Source: Euzebya sp. (GTDB taxonomy: Bacteria; Actinomycetota; Nitriliruptoria; Euzebyales; Euzebyaceae). Taken from it: a stretch of DNA of 64,000 bases. Location: contig NZ_CAXQBR010000029.1 of assembly GCF_964222135.1 (NCBI RefSeq), positions 1 to 64,000 on the forward strand, read 5' to 3'. The translations under genes were made by a program, and so were the position numbers. The notes below the pieces were generated by a model. That model had not been told where the DNA came from. It ran no database searches and saw nothing but the letters and a program-made list of their open reading frames with translations. This document shows positions 31,699-41,415 of this stretch, piece after piece (the first letter of the stretch is position 1; the number at the start of each line of letters is the position of its first letter).

Positions 31699-33024
31699 GT
31701 GGACACCGCACCGCTCGACCTGCGTCGCATCGACCTCCGGGGCGACCGGACCGACCCCTCGGACCGGCTGCCCCGCCCGTCCCCGGACGCGGTGGCGGAC
31801 GTCCGCGACGTGGTCGCCGGCGTCCTCGCCGACGTCCGCGCCCGGGGGGACGAGGCCGTCGCGGAGCACACCGCCCGCTTCGACGGGTGGGAGGGGACGG
31901 AGTGGGCCGTCGACGAGGCCGACCTGAAGGCCGCGCTCGACGGGATGGACCCCGATCTGCGCGAGGCCCTCGAGACGGCACGTGAGCAGGTCGAGTGGTT
32001 CCACACCCGGTCGAGGCCCCAGGACTGGTCGGGCACCCACCACGGGGCGGAGATGGGCGTCCGCCACGCACCGATCCGTCGCGTCGGGCTGTACGTCCCC
32101 GGGGGGCTCGGCGCGTACCCCTCCACCGTGCTGATGACGACCGTCCCGGCGCGGGTGGCCGGGGTGGGTGAGATCGTGCTGTGCACCCCGCCGGGCCGCG
32201 ACGGCCGGCCGAACCCGACCATCCTCGGCGCCGCGCACCTCGTCGGCGTCGACCGGGTCATGCGCATCGGCGGCGCGCAGGCCATCGCCGCGATGGCGTT
32301 CGGGACCGCCCAGGTGCCGAAGGTCGACAAGGTCGTCGGGCCGGGCAACGCCTTCGTCGCCGAGGCCAAGCTGCAGGCGGCGGCCGCCGGGACGATCGGC
32401 ATCGACGCGATGGCGGGCGTCACCGAGGTGCTGCTGATCGCCGACGACTCCGCCGACCCGACGCTCGTCGCCACGAGCTTGATCGCCCAGGCCGAGCACG
32501 ATCCCCTGGTCACCTCGATCCTGGTGACGCCGTCGCTGGAGCTGGCCGACGCGGTCGCGCCGATCGTCGCCGCCGAGGTGGCGGTCGCCCCGAACCGCGA
32601 GCGCATCACCGCCGCCCTGCGCGGGCAGGGCGCGATCATCCTGGTCGACGACCTGGACCAGGCCGTCGAGGTGTCCGACGCCTTCGCCCCCGAGCACCTC
32701 GAGATCCAGACCCGGGAGCCGCGCCGCCTCGCCGAGCGGGTCGTGACCGCCGGCACGGTCTTCATCGGCGTCCAGACCCCCACCGCGCTGGGCGACTACT
32801 GCGCCGGCCCGAACCACACGCTGCCCACCGGCGGGACCGCCCGGTTCACCGGTGGGCTGTCCACCGCGGACTTCATGGTCCCGATCAACTGGGTCGAGTT
32901 CGGCGCAGACGCCCTCGACCGCATGGCCCCGGTCGTCCGCGCCCTCGGGCAGGCCGAGACGCTGCCGGCCCACGTCCGGTCCCTCGAGGCCCGCCTGGAG
33001 GCCCGTCGTGACGGCCGCCTCTGA
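31699..33024 (+). CDS. hisD: Histidinol dehydrogenase
   Basis: A 441-residue enzyme for the last two steps of histidine synthesis, oxidising histidinol to histidine with NAD and zinc. GLYVPGGLGAYPSTVLMTTVP, AGVGEIVLCTPPG, GPGNAFVAEAK, DAFAPEHLEIQT and YCAGPNHTLPT are the family blocks that supply substrate and zinc ligands. It opens the operon hisD-hisC-hisB-hisH-hisA-hisF. A TACCCT near 31685 could be a -10 for a nearly leaderless transcript, but no -35 is seen. The GTG start has no Shine-Dalgarno. Confidence 0.96.
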   Translation: MDTAPLDLRRIDLRGDRTDPSDRLPRPSPDAVADVRDVVAGVLADVRARGDEAVAEHTARFDGWEGTEWAVDEADLKAALDGMDPDLREALETAREQVEWFHTRSRPQDWSGTHHGAEMGVRHAPIRRVGLYVPGGLGAYPSTVLMTTVPARVAGVGEIVLCTPPGRDGRPNPTILGAAHLVGVDRVMRIGGAQAIAAMAFGTAQVPKVDKVVGPGNAFVAEAKLQAAAAGTIGIDAMAGVTEVLLIADDSADPTLVATSLIAQAEHDPLVTSILVTPSLELADAVAPIVAAEVAVAPNRERITAALRGQGAIILVDDLDQAVEVSDAFAPEHLEIQTREPRRLAERVVTAGTVFIGVQTPTALGDYCAGPNHTLPTGGTARFTGGLSTADFMVPINWVEFGADALDRMAPVVRALGQAETLPAHVRSLEARLEARRDGRL

Positions 33025-34105
33025 GCCGGCGGGGTCCACCGCGACCCGCCCGGCGGTCCGCGACGACCTGCGCGACGTCGAGCCCTACGGCGCCCCGCAG
33101 CTCGACGTGCCGGTCCTGCTCAACACCAACGAGACGCCCTGGTCGCCGCCGCCGGCCTTCCACGCCGCCCTGGCCGCGAAGATCGCCGAGGGGCTGCCGC
33201 TGCACCGCTACCCCGACCGGGACGCCGTCGCGCTGCGGACGGCGCTGGCCGACCGGGAGGGGTTGGCCGTCGACCGGGTGTGGGCGGCGAACGGGTCCAA
33301 CGAGGTCCTCAGCCAGCTGTTCGCCACCTACGGCGGCGCGGGGCGCTCGGTGCTGCTGTTCCAGCCCGGCTACTCCGCCCACCCGCTGCTCGCGACGGTG
33401 ACGGGCACCGGCGTGGTCACCGCGGACCTCGACGACGACCTGCGCCTGACCCCGGACGTGGCGGCCGCGGCCGTGGCGGCGAACCGGCCCGAGCTGATCT
33501 GCGTGGCCTCGCCGAACAACCCGACGGGGATCCCCGTCGCCCCTGACGCGGTGCGGGCGCTGCACGACGCCTCGGAGGGGCTGGTGGTGCTCGACGAGGC
33601 CTACGTCGAGCTGTCCGACGACCCCGGGCAGGGACGTGCGCTGCTCGACTCCCTCGACCGGCTCGTCGTGGTGCGGACCTTCTCGAAGGCCTGGCGCATG
33701 GCCGGGTTGCGGCTGGGCTACCTGCTCGCCCACGACTGGGTGGTGGCCGACCTGCTGAAGGTCCGGCTGCCCTACCACCTGGACACGATCACCCAGACCG
33801 CCGGGCTGGTCGCCCTCGACCTGGCCGACGAGGTGACCGCCCACATCGCCGTGCTCGTCGACGAGCGCCAGCGGCTGCACGAGGCCCTGTCGTCCCTGGC
33901 GCCGGTCACGGTGTGGGAGTCGGCCGGCAACTTCCTGCTGTTCCGCGTGCCCGACGCGCGGGGGGTCTTCGCGCGGTTGCTGGAGGCGGGCATCCTGGTC
34001 CGCGACTTCTCGACCAAGCCCCGGCTGGAGGGCTGCCTCCGCGTCAGCGTGGGCACGCCCGAGGAGAACGACCGCTTCCTCACCGCCCTGCAGGAGTGCC
34101 TGTGA
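33008..34105 (+). CDS. hisC: Histidinol-phosphate aminotransferase
   Basis: A 365-residue class I/II PLP aminotransferase converting imidazole-acetol phosphate to histidinol phosphate. LNTNETPWSPPPAF, ANGSNEVLSQLFATYG, ASPNNPTGIP, VLDEAYVEL and TFSKAWRMAGLRLGY (PLP lysine in FSK) are all present. It overlaps hisD by 17 bases; GTG 33008 has GGAGG six bases upstream. Its stop overlaps the hisB start by one base. Confidence 0.95.
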   Translation: MTAASEPAGSTATRPAVRDDLRDVEPYGAPQLDVPVLLNTNETPWSPPPAFHAALAAKIAEGLPLHRYPDRDAVALRTALADREGLAVDRVWAANGSNEVLSQLFATYGGAGRSVLLFQPGYSAHPLLATVTGTGVVTADLDDDLRLTPDVAAAAVAANRPELICVASPNNPTGIPVAPDAVRALHDASEGLVVLDEAYVELSDDPGQGRALLDSLDRLVVVRTFSKAWRMAGLRLGYLLAHDWVVADLLKVRLPYHLDTITQTAGLVALDLADEVTAHIAVLVDERQRLHEALSSLAPVTVWESAGNFLLFRVPDARGVFARLLEAGILVRDFSTKPRLEGCLRVSVGTPEENDRFLTALQECL

Positions 34106-34695
34106 TGACCCGCGCCGCCCGCATCGACCACACGACGAAGGAGACGACGATCACCGTCGAGGTCGACCTCGACGGGACCGGCACGACCGACATCGCCACC
34201 GGCGTCCCCTTCTTCGACCACATGCTGGACCAGCTGGGCCGACACGGACGGCTCGACCTGACCGTCCACGCCGACGGGGACACCGAGATCGACGACCACC
34301 ACACCGTCGAGGACGTCGGCATCGCCCTCGGCCAGGCCCTCGCGGAGGCGTGGGGCGACCGCGCCGGCGTCGAGCGGTTCGGTGACGCCACGGTCCCCAT
34401 CGACGAGTGCCTCACCCGCACCGCCGTCGACCTCGCCGGCCGGCCGTACCTGGTCTGGGACGTCCCGGTCGCCCTCGACGTGATCGGCACGTTCGAGACG
34501 TCGCTGGTCAAGCACTTCTTCGAGTCGGTGATCGCCAACAGCCGCATGACCCTGCACGTCACGCTGCTCGAGGGCGGCAACACCCACCACGTCTTCGAGT
34601 CGGTGTTCAAGTCCTTCGCCGTCGCGCTGCGCCGCGCCGTCGCGGTCACCGCCCCCGGCACGGCGGTCCCCTCGACGAAGGGCTCCCTGCAGTGA
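34105..34695 (+). CDS. hisB: Imidazoleglycerol-phosphate dehydratase
   Basis: A 196-residue monofunctional dehydratase (no N-terminal phosphatase as in E. coli). Metal-binding blocks PFFDHMLDQLGRHG, DDHHTVEDVGIALGQAL and KHFFESVIANSRMTLHV are clear, with the duplicated His-rich motif in GGNTHHVFESVFKSFA. It overlaps hisC by one base and hisH by four, which suggests coupled translation. AGGAG lies eight bases before the ATG. Confidence 0.96.
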   Translation: MTRAARIDHTTKETTITVEVDLDGTGTTDIATGVPFFDHMLDQLGRHGRLDLTVHADGDTEIDDHHTVEDVGIALGQALAEAWGDRAGVERFGDATVPIDECLTRTAVDLAGRPYLVWDVPVALDVIGTFETSLVKHFFESVIANSRMTLHVTLLEGGNTHHVFESVFKSFAVALRRAVAVTAPGTAVPSTKGSLQ

Positions 34696-35432
34696 GCGGC
34701 GGGCGGCGACCGTCGGCGCGATCGGGGCCTCCCTCGGCTGACGCCGAGGATCGGCGCGATCCCGGGGTCGTGGAGGGGCCTGGGGAGGGGCGGGCGCCGT
34801 CCGCGGCCGTGCTCGACTACGAGGCGGGCAACCTCCGCAGCGCCGAGAAGTCCCTGCAGCGGGCGGGCTTCGACGCGTTCGTGACCGACGACGCGCGCGT
34901 CGCCGCCGACGCCGACCTCGTGGTCGTCCCCGGCGTCGGGCACTTCGGCCAGTGCGTCCGCCAGTTCGACGCCGCCGGGTTCGCGCCCCTCATCCGCGAC
35001 CGGGTGGCCGAGGGCCGCGCCGTCCTCGGCGTCTGCGTGGGCATGCAGATCATGTACGAGGGCTCCGACGAGGACGCGCAGGTGCCGGGGTTCGGGTTCC
35101 TGCCCGGTTGGGTCCGCCGGATCCCCGCCAGCGCCCCGGACGGCACGGCCCAGCGGGTGCCGCACATGGGCTGGAACGTGGTGGTGCCCACGACCGACGA
35201 CCCACTGCTCGACGGCGTCGCGGGCGAGCGGGTCTACTACGTGCACTCCTACTACGCCGACCCCCGCGCGCACGCCCACGTCATCGCCGAGTCGCGCTAC
35301 GGCCTGGCCATCCCCGCGATCGCCCGCGAGGGCAGCGTCGTCGCCACCCAGTTCCACCCCGAGAAGTCCGGCGACGTCGGCCGCCGCCTGCTCGAGAACC
35401 TCCGCGACGAGGTCGCGGCCGGGTTGGGCTGA
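34692..35432 (+). CDS. hisH: Imidazole glycerol phosphate synthase, glutamine amidotransferase subunit
   Basis: HisH supplies ammonia to HisF. The class I amidotransferase triad is visible: the Cys in VLGVCVGMQIMYEGS, and His and Glu in ATQFHPEKSGD. The core begins at VLDYEAGNLRS. GTG 34692 overlaps the hisB stop (GTGA) and gives 246 residues, about 35 more than usual; GTG 34770 or GTG 34809 give 220 or 207. The extra segment is encoded by a sequence with a hairpin (34733-34748) and a 14-mer shared with 1509-1522, so it may be an inserted repeat read through in frame, or untranslated. Confidence 0.9.
   Translation: MSGGRRPSARSGPPSADAEDRRDPGVVEGPGEGRAPSAAVLDYEAGNLRSAEKSLQRAGFDAFVTDDARVAADADLVVVPGVGHFGQCVRQFDAAGFAPLIRDRVAEGRAVLGVCVGMQIMYEGSDEDAQVPGFGFLPGWVRRIPASAPDGTAQRVPHMGWNVVVPTTDDPLLDGVAGERVYYVHSYYADPRAHAHVIAESRYGLAIPAIAREGSVVATQFHPEKSGDVGRRLLENLRDEVAAGLG
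34719..34748. repeat. Dispersed-repeat-like segment in the 5' part of hisH
   Basis: CGATCGGGGCCTCC (34719-34732) is identical to 1509-1522. It is followed by a hairpin CTCGGC/GCCGAG with a TGAC loop (34733-34748). Confidence 0.5.
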
Positions 35433-35462
35433 CGTCGGGCGGCGCCGCTACCGTTCCGCGCC

Positions 35463-36188
35463 ATGACCCTGACGCTCTTCCCGGCCGTCGACATCAAGGA
35501 CGGCCGCGCCGTCCGGCTGACCCAGGGCCGCGCCGACGCAGAGACCGTGTACGACGCCGACCCCGTCGCCGCGGCGCAGCGCTTCGCCGACGCCGGCGCG
35601 GAGTGGCTCCACGTCGTCGACCTCGACGCGGCGTTCACCGGTGAGCCCCGCAACCGCCACATCGTCGCCGACATCGTCGACGCCACCGGCGTGCAGGTGC
35701 AGGCGAGCGGCGGGATCCGCACGATCGAGGACCTCGACGCCGCCATCGGGTTCGGCGCCTCCCGGGTGGTGATCGGCACGATGGCGCTCGAGGCGCCCGA
35801 CTTCGTCCAGGCCGCGCTGGACGCCCACGGGGACAAGGTCGCCGTCGGCCTGGACGCCGAGGGGCGGACCCTCAAGGCCCGCGGCTGGACCAGCGAGTCC
35901 GGCGACCTGTTCGACGCGCTCGCGCTGTTCACCGACATGGGCGTCGCCCGGTTCGTGTTCACCGACATCGCCCGCGACGGGATGCTGAGCGGCCCGAACG
36001 TCGAGCGGCTCCGCGAGGTGGCCGACGCCACCACCGCGGCGGTGACGGCCAGCGGCGGGGTGTCGTCCCTCGACGACCTCCGGACGTTGGCCGGCTGCCA
36101 CGAGCGGGTCGACGCCGCGATCGTCGGCAAGGCCCTCTACGCGGGGGCGTTCACGTTGTCCGAGGCCCTGGCGGCCACGGGTGGCTGA
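35463..36188 (+). CDS. priA: Phosphoribosyl isomerase, HisA/PriA-like
   Basis: A 241-residue (beta/alpha)8 barrel. [18 protein letters not shown] gives the catalytic Asp and the Arg that PriA uses, [14 protein letters not shown] and VQASGGIR follow, [11 protein letters not shown] resembles the Arg-Gly-Trp loop of PriA, and [13 protein letters not shown] holds the second Asp. The C terminus [12 protein letters not shown] and [20 protein letters not shown] closely resembles actinobacterial PriA, which serves both histidine (HisA) and tryptophan (TrpF) synthesis. No trpF is found in the window's trp genes. It certainly serves the histidine pathway; the dual role is inferred. Confidence 0.85.
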   Translation: MTLTLFPAVDIKDGRAVRLTQGRADAETVYDADPVAAAQRFADAGAEWLHVVDLDAAFTGEPRNRHIVADIVDATGVQVQASGGIRTIEDLDAAIGFGASRVVIGTMALEAPDFVQAALDAHGDKVAVGLDAEGRTLKARGWTSESGDLFDALALFTDMGVARFVFTDIARDGMLSGPNVERLREVADATTAAVTASGGVSSLDDLRTLAGCHERVDAAIVGKALYAGAFTLSEALAATGG

Positions 36189-36963
36189 CGACGGGCTCGC
36201 CGTCCGCGTCATCCCCTGCCTGGACGTCGACGCGGGACGGGTCGTGAAGGGCGTGCAGTTCGTCGACCTCCGCGACGCCGGCGACCCCGTCGAGCTGGCG
36301 CGGCTCTACGACGCCGAGGGCGCGGACGAGCTGGTCTTCCTCGACATCACCGCGTCGTCGGACGACCGCGACACGATCTACGACGTCGTGCGGGTCACCG
36401 CCGAGCAGGTCTTCATCCCCCTCACCGTCGGGGGAGGGGTCCGCAGCGTCGCCGACGCCCGCCGGCTCCTGCGGGCCGGGGCCGACAAGACGTCGGTCAA
36501 CTCCGCCGCGATCGCCCGCCCCGAGGTGCTGAGCGAGATCGCCGACGCGTTCGGCAGCCAGTGCGTGGTCAGCGCCATCGACGCCCGTCGCCGGGACGCG
36601 GACGACCCGGCGGCGGGGTGGGAGGTGTTCACCCACGGCGGGCGGCGACCGACCGGCATCGACGCGGTCGACTGGGCCGCCGAGTGCGCACGCCGTGGGG
36701 CGGGTGAGATCCTCCTCACCTCGATGGACCGCGACGGCTCGAAGCGGGGCTTCGACGTCGAGATGCTCGCCGCCGTCGACGCCGCCGTGCCCGTCCCGGT
36801 GATCGCGTCGGGGGGCGCGGGCACGATCGAGCACATGGTCGAGGGGGTCACCCTCGGCCGCGCCTCGGCCGTGCTCGCCGCCTCGATCTTCCACTTCGGC
36901 GAGCTGAGCGTCGGCGAGGTCAAGGCGGGGATGGCCGCCGCTGGCCTCCCGGTCCGCCGCTGA
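36181..36963 (+). CDS. hisF: Imidazole glycerol phosphate synthase, cyclase subunit
   Basis: A 260-residue barrel that cyclises PRFAR using ammonia from His[21 protein letters not shown] holds the first catalytic Asp, VSAIDARR the second, and [21 protein letters not shown] and [13 protein letters not shown] are phosphate-binding and core blocks. GTG 36181 overlaps hisA by eight bases. It is the last gene of the hisDCBHAF operon and is followed by repeat-rich intergenic DNA. Confidence 0.96.
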   Translation: MADDGLAVRVIPCLDVDAGRVVKGVQFVDLRDAGDPVELARLYDAEGADELVFLDITASSDDRDTIYDVVRVTAEQVFIPLTVGGGVRSVADARRLLRAGADKTSVNSAAIARPEVLSEIADAFGSQCVVSAIDARRRDADDPAAGWEVFTHGGRRPTGIDAVDWAAECARRGAGEILLTSMDRDGSKRGFDVEMLAAVDAAVPVPVIASGGAGTIEHMVEGVTLGRASAVLAASIFHFGELSVGEVKAGMAAAGLPVRR

Positions 36964-36974
36964 ACCCCGATGGA

Positions 36975-37151
36975 CCGGATGGAATCGACATCTCCAGGGG
37001 GTCACGGGGGATGGAATCGACATCTCCGTGACCCAAACCCTCTCCCGCATGTGGTCAGAGTTGACCGCTGAGCACCACCGTGGGGTGAGTGGACCCCTTC
37101 CGGCGGCCGACGGTGTGGATTCCATCCACCGACGGTGTCGAATCCATCCGG
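36975..37151. repeat. Nested inverted repeats downstream of hisF
   Basis: The outer arms are 36975-36990 and 37136-37151 (16 bp, one mismatch, core GGATGGAATCGACA). The inner arms are GGATGGAATC (37009-37018) and GATTCCATCC (37118-37127), perfect. GGATGGAATCGACATCTCC is also directly repeated at 36977 and 37009. No coding frame is evident inside. It could be a small palindromic element or a regulatory array. Confidence 0.6.
36999..37034 (+). terminator. Probable hisF terminator hairpin
   Basis: GGGTCACGG (36999-37007) and CCGTGACCC (37026-37034) form a 9-bp stem, 36 bp after the hisF stop; the loop contains the second copy of the direct repeat. No T-run follows. Confidence 0.5.
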
Positions 37152-37212
37152 GGGAGGGGGCGCGACGTCGCCACTCGGAACACCCGCCGGTCCGTCCGCG
37201 TTCGACGAAGCC

Positions 37213-38259
37213 ATGACCGCACCCTCCACCGTCCTCGGCGTCCCCCTCAGCGTGCTCGACCTGGCCACCGTGGCCAGCGGCTCGAGCGAGCGGGAGGCCC
37301 TGCAGCGCTCCGTCACCCTCGCCCGACACGTGGAGGGGTTGGGCTACGGCCGCATCTGGGTGGCCGAGCACCACGGCATGCCCGCCGTCGCCTCCTCGGC
37401 CACCGACGTCGTGATGGCCCACCTCGCGCAGGCCACGTCGACGATCCGCGTGGGCGCCGGCGGGATCATGCTGCCCAACCACGCGCCCCTGGTCGTCGCC
37501 GAGCGGTTCGCCACGCTCGAGGCCTTCCACCCGGGCCGGATCGACCTGGGCCTCGGGCGGGCGCCCGGCACGGACCCGCGCACCGCGTGGGCGCTGCGCC
37601 GTGACCACCAGGCGCCGCAGGGCGAGAACTTCGTCGCCGAGGTGCAGGAGCTGATGGCGTTCTTCGACGGGGACTTCCCGCGCGGGCACCACCTCGAGGG
37701 GATGCAGTCCGTCCCCGGCGCCGGCCTGCGGCCGCCGGTCTGGCTGCTCGGCTCCTCCACGTTCTCCGCCCAGGTCGCGGCTCTGCTGGGGCAGCGCTTC
37801 GCGTTCGCGTACCACTTCGCCCCGACCCACGTGGACGAGGCGCTGGCGCTGTACCGCGAGCGGTTCCAGCCGTCCGCCGACCTCTCCACGCCCTACGCGA
37901 TGGTCGCGGTGTCGACGATCTGCGCCGACACCGAGGCCGAGGCCCGCCGGATGGCGCTCTCCGGTGCGCTGTCCATGGTCCGGCTGCGCAACGGCGACCT
38001 CCGACCCCTCCCCAGCGTCGAGGAGGCCGAGGCCCACGAGTGGGCCGACCACGAGCGGGCCGCCGCCGACGCCGTGATGGCCTCGTGGGTCGTCGGGGAC
38101 CCCGATCAGGTCATCGCCGGGCTGCGGGCCGTCCGCGAGCGCACCGCCGCGGACGAGCTGATGATCGCCGGCCACGTGTGGGACCCCGAGGCCCACCGGC
38201 GCAGCTACGCACTGCTGGCAGAGGCCGCCGGGCTGGCCGAGGGGCGCGCGGCCGCCTGA
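37213..38259 (+). CDS. LLM-class flavin monooxygenase (luciferase-like)
   Basis: A 348-residue luciferase-fold protein. [20 protein letters not shown] at the N terminus, [49 protein letters not shown] (read in two blocks) and [12 protein letters not shown] are the signatures of the MsnO8/alkanal-monooxygenase-like group, and [20 protein letters not shown] is the flavin-phosphate region. It probably uses FMNH2 or F420 as a loose cofactor; the substrate is unknown. ATG 37213 gives the standard N terminus. It is followed closely by the membrane-thioredoxin gene. Confidence 0.88.
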   Translation: MTAPSTVLGVPLSVLDLATVASGSSEREALQRSVTLARHVEGLGYGRIWVAEHHGMPAVASSATDVVMAHLAQATSTIRVGAGGIMLPNHAPLVVAERFATLEAFHPGRIDLGLGRAPGTDPRTAWALRRDHQAPQGENFVAEVQELMAFFDGDFPRGHHLEGMQSVPGAGLRPPVWLLGSSTFSAQVAALLGQRFAFAYHFAPTHVDEALALYRERFQPSADLSTPYAMVAVSTICADTEAEARRMALSGALSMVRLRNGDLRPLPSVEEAEAHEWADHERAAADAVMASWVVGDPDQVIAGLRAVRERTAADELMIAGHVWDPEAHRRSYALLAEAAGLAEGRAAA

Positions 38260-38273
38260 GCGCCCGCCACGCC

Positions 38274-39476
38274 GTGGTCATCCCCTGGGAGCTCGTCGCG
38301 TCCGTCGTGGTGGCGGTCGCCGTCGGCGCGGTGGTCGCGCACCGCCGCGGTGGGGCCGTGGGCCCGGTCGCCGACCTGGTGGCCGCGGTCGGGCTGCCCG
38401 CGCTCGTGGCCGCGCGCGCGGCGGTGCTGGTGCGGGACGCGCTGCTGACCGGCACGATCCCGCCCCCGACCGCCTGGCTGACGGTCACGGCCGGCATGTC
38501 GTTCCCCGTCGCGCTGCTGGTCGCCTTGGCCGTGGGTGCGCGGCGGCTGCGGCGCGCCGAGGACCCGGCGGTCGCCACGACGGCGGTCGTCGCGACGTGG
38601 GCGGGCGTGGTGGCGTGGGCCGCGTCCGCCGTCGTCCGGGACGAGGTGGTGGGGATCTCCGCCCCGGTCCCGCTCGGTCTGCCCTGGCCGGGTCATCCGT
38701 CGACCGCGGTCCCGGTTGGCCTGCTCGAGGCCGTGGTCCTCGCCGCGCTGCTGGCCGTCGCCCGCCGCCGGCACCGTCGCGACCCGGCGGGGCTGGGCGC
38801 GTGGCTGGTCGCCTCGCTCGCGGCCGTGGACCTCGTCGGGGACGCGCTCCGGCCGTCGCTGGCCACCGTCGACCGCGACCTCGACGTGCTGATGGGTCTG
38901 GTGGCGCTGATCGCCGCGGTCGCGGCGACCCGACGCCCGTCCCGCACGGCCCTGACCCGCGGCGGCGCGGTCGCCGGCGTGGTGGCGCTCACCCTCGTCG
39001 TCGGCACCCTGACCGGGGCCGCACCGGCGACCGTCCCGTCCGGCGCGGTGGACCCGTCGCTCGAGGGGGCGCTGGTCGCCGACGGGGGCCCGGCGGACCC
39101 CCCGGTGTGGGGAGCCGACGAGCTCGAGGGCCACCTCGCCGGGAGCGACCGGCCCGTCGTGGTCAACCTGTGGGCGTCGTGGTGCCCGCCGTGCCACGCC
39201 GAGGCCCCCGCGCTCGCCAGGGCGGCCAGGGCCCTCGGGGACCGGGCGACCGTGCTGGGCGTGCTGGTCGACGACCGGCCCGAGACGGCACAGGCCTTCG
39301 TCGACCGCTACGACCTGCCCTTCCCCACGGTGGTGGACGGCGGAGCCGCCGCGGCGCTCGGCCAGGTGGGGTTGCCCACGACGGTGGTGCTGGACGCCTC
39401 CGGCCAGGTCGTCGACCGGATCGTCGGCGGGGTCGACGCCGGTTCCCTCGCGAGCGCGATCGCCCGCGCGGGCTGA
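38274..39476 (+). CDS. Membrane protein with C-terminal thioredoxin/TlpA domain
   Basis: A 400-residue protein. About seven hydrophobic segments occupy residues 1-260. The C-terminal 140 residues are a TlpA-like thioredoxin fold with active site [17 protein letters not shown] and the cis-proline block [11 protein letters not shown]. The extracytoplasmic placement suggests disulfide reduction or cytochrome maturation support. The membrane half has [18 protein letters not shown], which faintly resembles the HPTQLYE region of Lgt prolipoprotein transferase, but key Lgt residues are not secure. GTG 38274 lies 12 bp after the LLM gene. It precedes hisI, from which a promoter separates it. Confidence 0.7.
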   Translation: MVIPWELVASVVVAVAVGAVVAHRRGGAVGPVADLVAAVGLPALVAARAAVLVRDALLTGTIPPPTAWLTVTAGMSFPVALLVALAVGARRLRRAEDPAVATTAVVATWAGVVAWAASAVVRDEVVGISAPVPLGLPWPGHPSTAVPVGLLEAVVLAALLAVARRRHRRDPAGLGAWLVASLAAVDLVGDALRPSLATVDRDLDVLMGLVALIAAVAATRRPSRTALTRGGAVAGVVALTLVVGTLTGAAPATVPSGAVDPSLEGALVADGGPADPPVWGADELEGHLAGSDRPVVVNLWASWCPPCHAEAPALARAARALGDRATVLGVLVDDRPETAQAFVDRYDLPFPTVVDGGAAAALGQVGLPTTVVLDASGQVVDRIVGGVDAGSLASAIARAG

Positions 39477-39509
39477 CCCGCACCGGTGGGCCACCGCCCA
39501 CACCCGTCG

Positions 39510-39563
39510 TCGGACACCTCGTCGGACACCCCATCGGACACCCCGGCGGCCACCGCCTACGAT
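39510..39563 (+). promoter_or_regulatory. Triple 12-bp repeat and promoter before hisI
   Basis: TCGGACAC occurs at 39510, 39522 and 39534, exactly 12 bp apart. The last copy provides CGGACA (39535-39540) as a weak -35, 17 bases before TACGAT (39558-39563). The ATG at 39572 is about eight bases further and has no Shine-Dalgarno, so the message is probably leaderless. The repeats could be regulator sites. Confidence 0.5.
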
Positions 39564-39571
39564 CGCCGCCG

Positions 39572-39922
39572 ATGGACGCCGAGACCCTGGCCGCCCGCCT
39601 GACCCTCACCGACGAGGGGCTCATCCCCGCGATCGTGCAGCAGCACGACAGCGGGGAGGTGCTGATGATGGCGTGGATGACCCCCGAGACCCTGGCCGAG
39701 ACGATCGCGCTCGGCCAGACGGTCTTCTGGTCCCGCTCCCGCGGCGAGCGCTGGCACAAGGGCGCGACGTCCGGCAACACCCAGGACGTCAGGTCGATCC
39801 ACCTCGACTGCGACGGCGACGTCCTGCTGATCGAGGTCGACCAGGGTCCCGACGGGGTCGCCTGCCACACCGGCGCGCGGACGTGCTTCACCCCGCTGGT
39901 CGACGTCCAGCCCCGCTCGTGA
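39572..39922 (+). CDS. hisI: Phosphoribosyl-AMP cyclohydrolase
   Basis: A 116-residue monofunctional cyclohydrolase opening the ring of [51 protein letters not shown] (metal ligands) and [10 protein letters not shown] (zinc cysteines) are all present. It is separated from the hisDCBHAF operon and leads the trp gene cluster instead: trpE begins at its stop codon with a GTGA overlap, so histidine and tryptophan genes are coupled here. No hisE domain is fused to it. Confidence 0.95.
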   Translation: MDAETLAARLTLTDEGLIPAIVQQHDSGEVLMMAWMTPETLAETIALGQTVFWSRSRGERWHKGATSGNTQDVRSIHLDCDGDVLLIEVDQGPDGVACHTGARTCFTPLVDVQPRS

Positions 39923-41415
39923 GCACCCACACGCCCGATCTGGCCACCTACCGCGAGCTGGCGGCCGACCACGTGCTGGTGCCCGTCGTCCGGGAGGTGC
40001 TGGCCGACCTCTCCACCCCCGTCAGCGTCTTCGGCCGTCTGCGCGCACCCGGGTCCTTCCTGCTCGAGTCCGTCGAGCACGGTGAGCGGTGGGGTCGGTA
40101 CTCCTTCATCGGCCTGTCGCCGCTGATCGAGCTGCGCGCCCGGGCCGGCGCGGTCACCGTGACCGGCGACGTACCCCCAGCCGTCTCCGACGCCGCGGCC
40201 ACCGGTGACCCGCTGGCCACCGCGGAGGCGCTCCTCGGCTGGCTGACCGCACCTGAGCTCGACGGCCTCCCGCCGCTGTACGCCGGCCTCGTCGGCTACC
40301 TCGGCTGGGACGTCGTCCGGTTCATCGAGGACCTGCCCGACGACACCGTCGACGACCTGGGGCTGGACGACGCCCGCCTGGTCCTGCCGGGTCAGCTGGT
40401 GGCCTTCGACCACCTGCGCCAGCGCCTCGTCGTCGTGACGAACACGCTCCCCGGCGACCGCCCCGAGTCGGCCTACCAGCAGGCGGTCGACGCGAGCCAG
40501 GCCCTCGTCGCCTCCCTCGCCGCCCCCGTCGCCGCCCCGGTCATCCCGCCGCCCCGCCCCACCCGGGTCGAGGACGCCGAGGCGAACATGGCGCCGGCGG
40601 ACTACGAGGCCGCCGTCGAGGCCGCCAAGTCCCACATCCGCGCCGGCGACGCGTTCCAGGTCGTCCCCTCGCAGCGCTTCAGCGTCACCACCGACGTGGA
40701 CCCCCTCGCGGTCCACCGGGTCCTGCGCGTCATCAACCCCTCGCCGTACATGTACTGCTTCGACTACGGCGACATCCAGATCGTCGGGTCGTCGCCGGAG
40801 GCGCTGGTGACCGTGCGCGACGGCACCGCGGAGATCTGGCCCATCGCCGGATCGCGACCGCGTGGCGCCACCGAGGCGGAGGATCTGGCCCTCGAACGCG
40901 ACCTGCTGGCCGACGAGAAGGAGCGCGCCGAGCACGTGATGCTCGTCGACCTGGCCCGCAACGACCTGGGGCGGATCTCCGAGATCGGGTCGGTCACCGT
41001 CGACGACCTGATGTCGGTCGTGCGCTACAGCCACATCATGCACATCATCAGCCGCGTCAGCGGCCGCGTCCGCGAGGGCATGGGCCCGGTCGACGTCATC
41101 CGGGCGACGTTCCCCGCGGGCACGCTGTCCGGCGCGCCGAAGGTCCGGGCGATGGAGATCATCGACGACCTCGAGCCGACCCGGCGCGGCATCTACGGCG
41201 GGGGCATCGGCTACCTCGACACGGCCGGCAACGCCGACCTGTGCATCGCCATCAGGACCCTCGTGTTCCACGGCGGCAAGGCGTACGTGCAGGCGGGCGC
41301 CGGCGTCGTCGCCGACAGCGTCCCGCGCACCGAGCACGAGGAGACCCGCAACAAGGCCATGGCCCTGCTGTCGGCCGTCCGCGCGGCGGAGGCGTGGGCG
41401 CGGGACGACGGATGA
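39919..41415 (+). CDS. trpE: Anthranilate synthase component I
   Basis: A 498-residue enzyme making anthranilate from chorismate. [20 protein letters not shown] carries the N-terminal Trp-feedback element (LLES). The C-terminal chorismate-binding half shows [41 protein letters not shown] and [19 protein letters not shown]. The length is standard. It needs a TrpG amidotransferase for ammonia from glutamine, and none is in the window. It overlaps hisI and the next membrane gene by four bases each. Confidence 0.96.
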   Translation: MSTHTPDLATYRELAADHVLVPVVREVLADLSTPVSVFGRLRAPGSFLLESVEHGERWGRYSFIGLSPLIELRARAGAVTVTGDVPPAVSDAAATGDPLATAEALLGWLTAPELDGLPPLYAGLVGYLGWDVVRFIEDLPDDTVDDLGLDDARLVLPGQLVAFDHLRQRLVVVTNTLPGDRPESAYQQAVDASQALVASLAAPVAAPVIPPPRPTRVEDAEANMAPADYEAAVEAAKSHIRAGDAFQVVPSQRFSVTTDVDPLAVHRVLRVINPSPYMYCFDYGDIQIVGSSPEALVTVRDGTAEIWPIAGSRPRGATEAEDLALERDLLADEKERAEHVMLVDLARNDLGRISEIGSVTVDDLMSVVRYSHIMHIISRVSGRVREGMGPVDVIRATFPAGTLSGAPKVRAMEIIDDLEPTRRGIYGGGIGYLDTAGNADLCIAIRTLVFHGGKAYVQAGAGVVADSVPRTEHEETRNKAMALLSAVRAAEAWARDDG

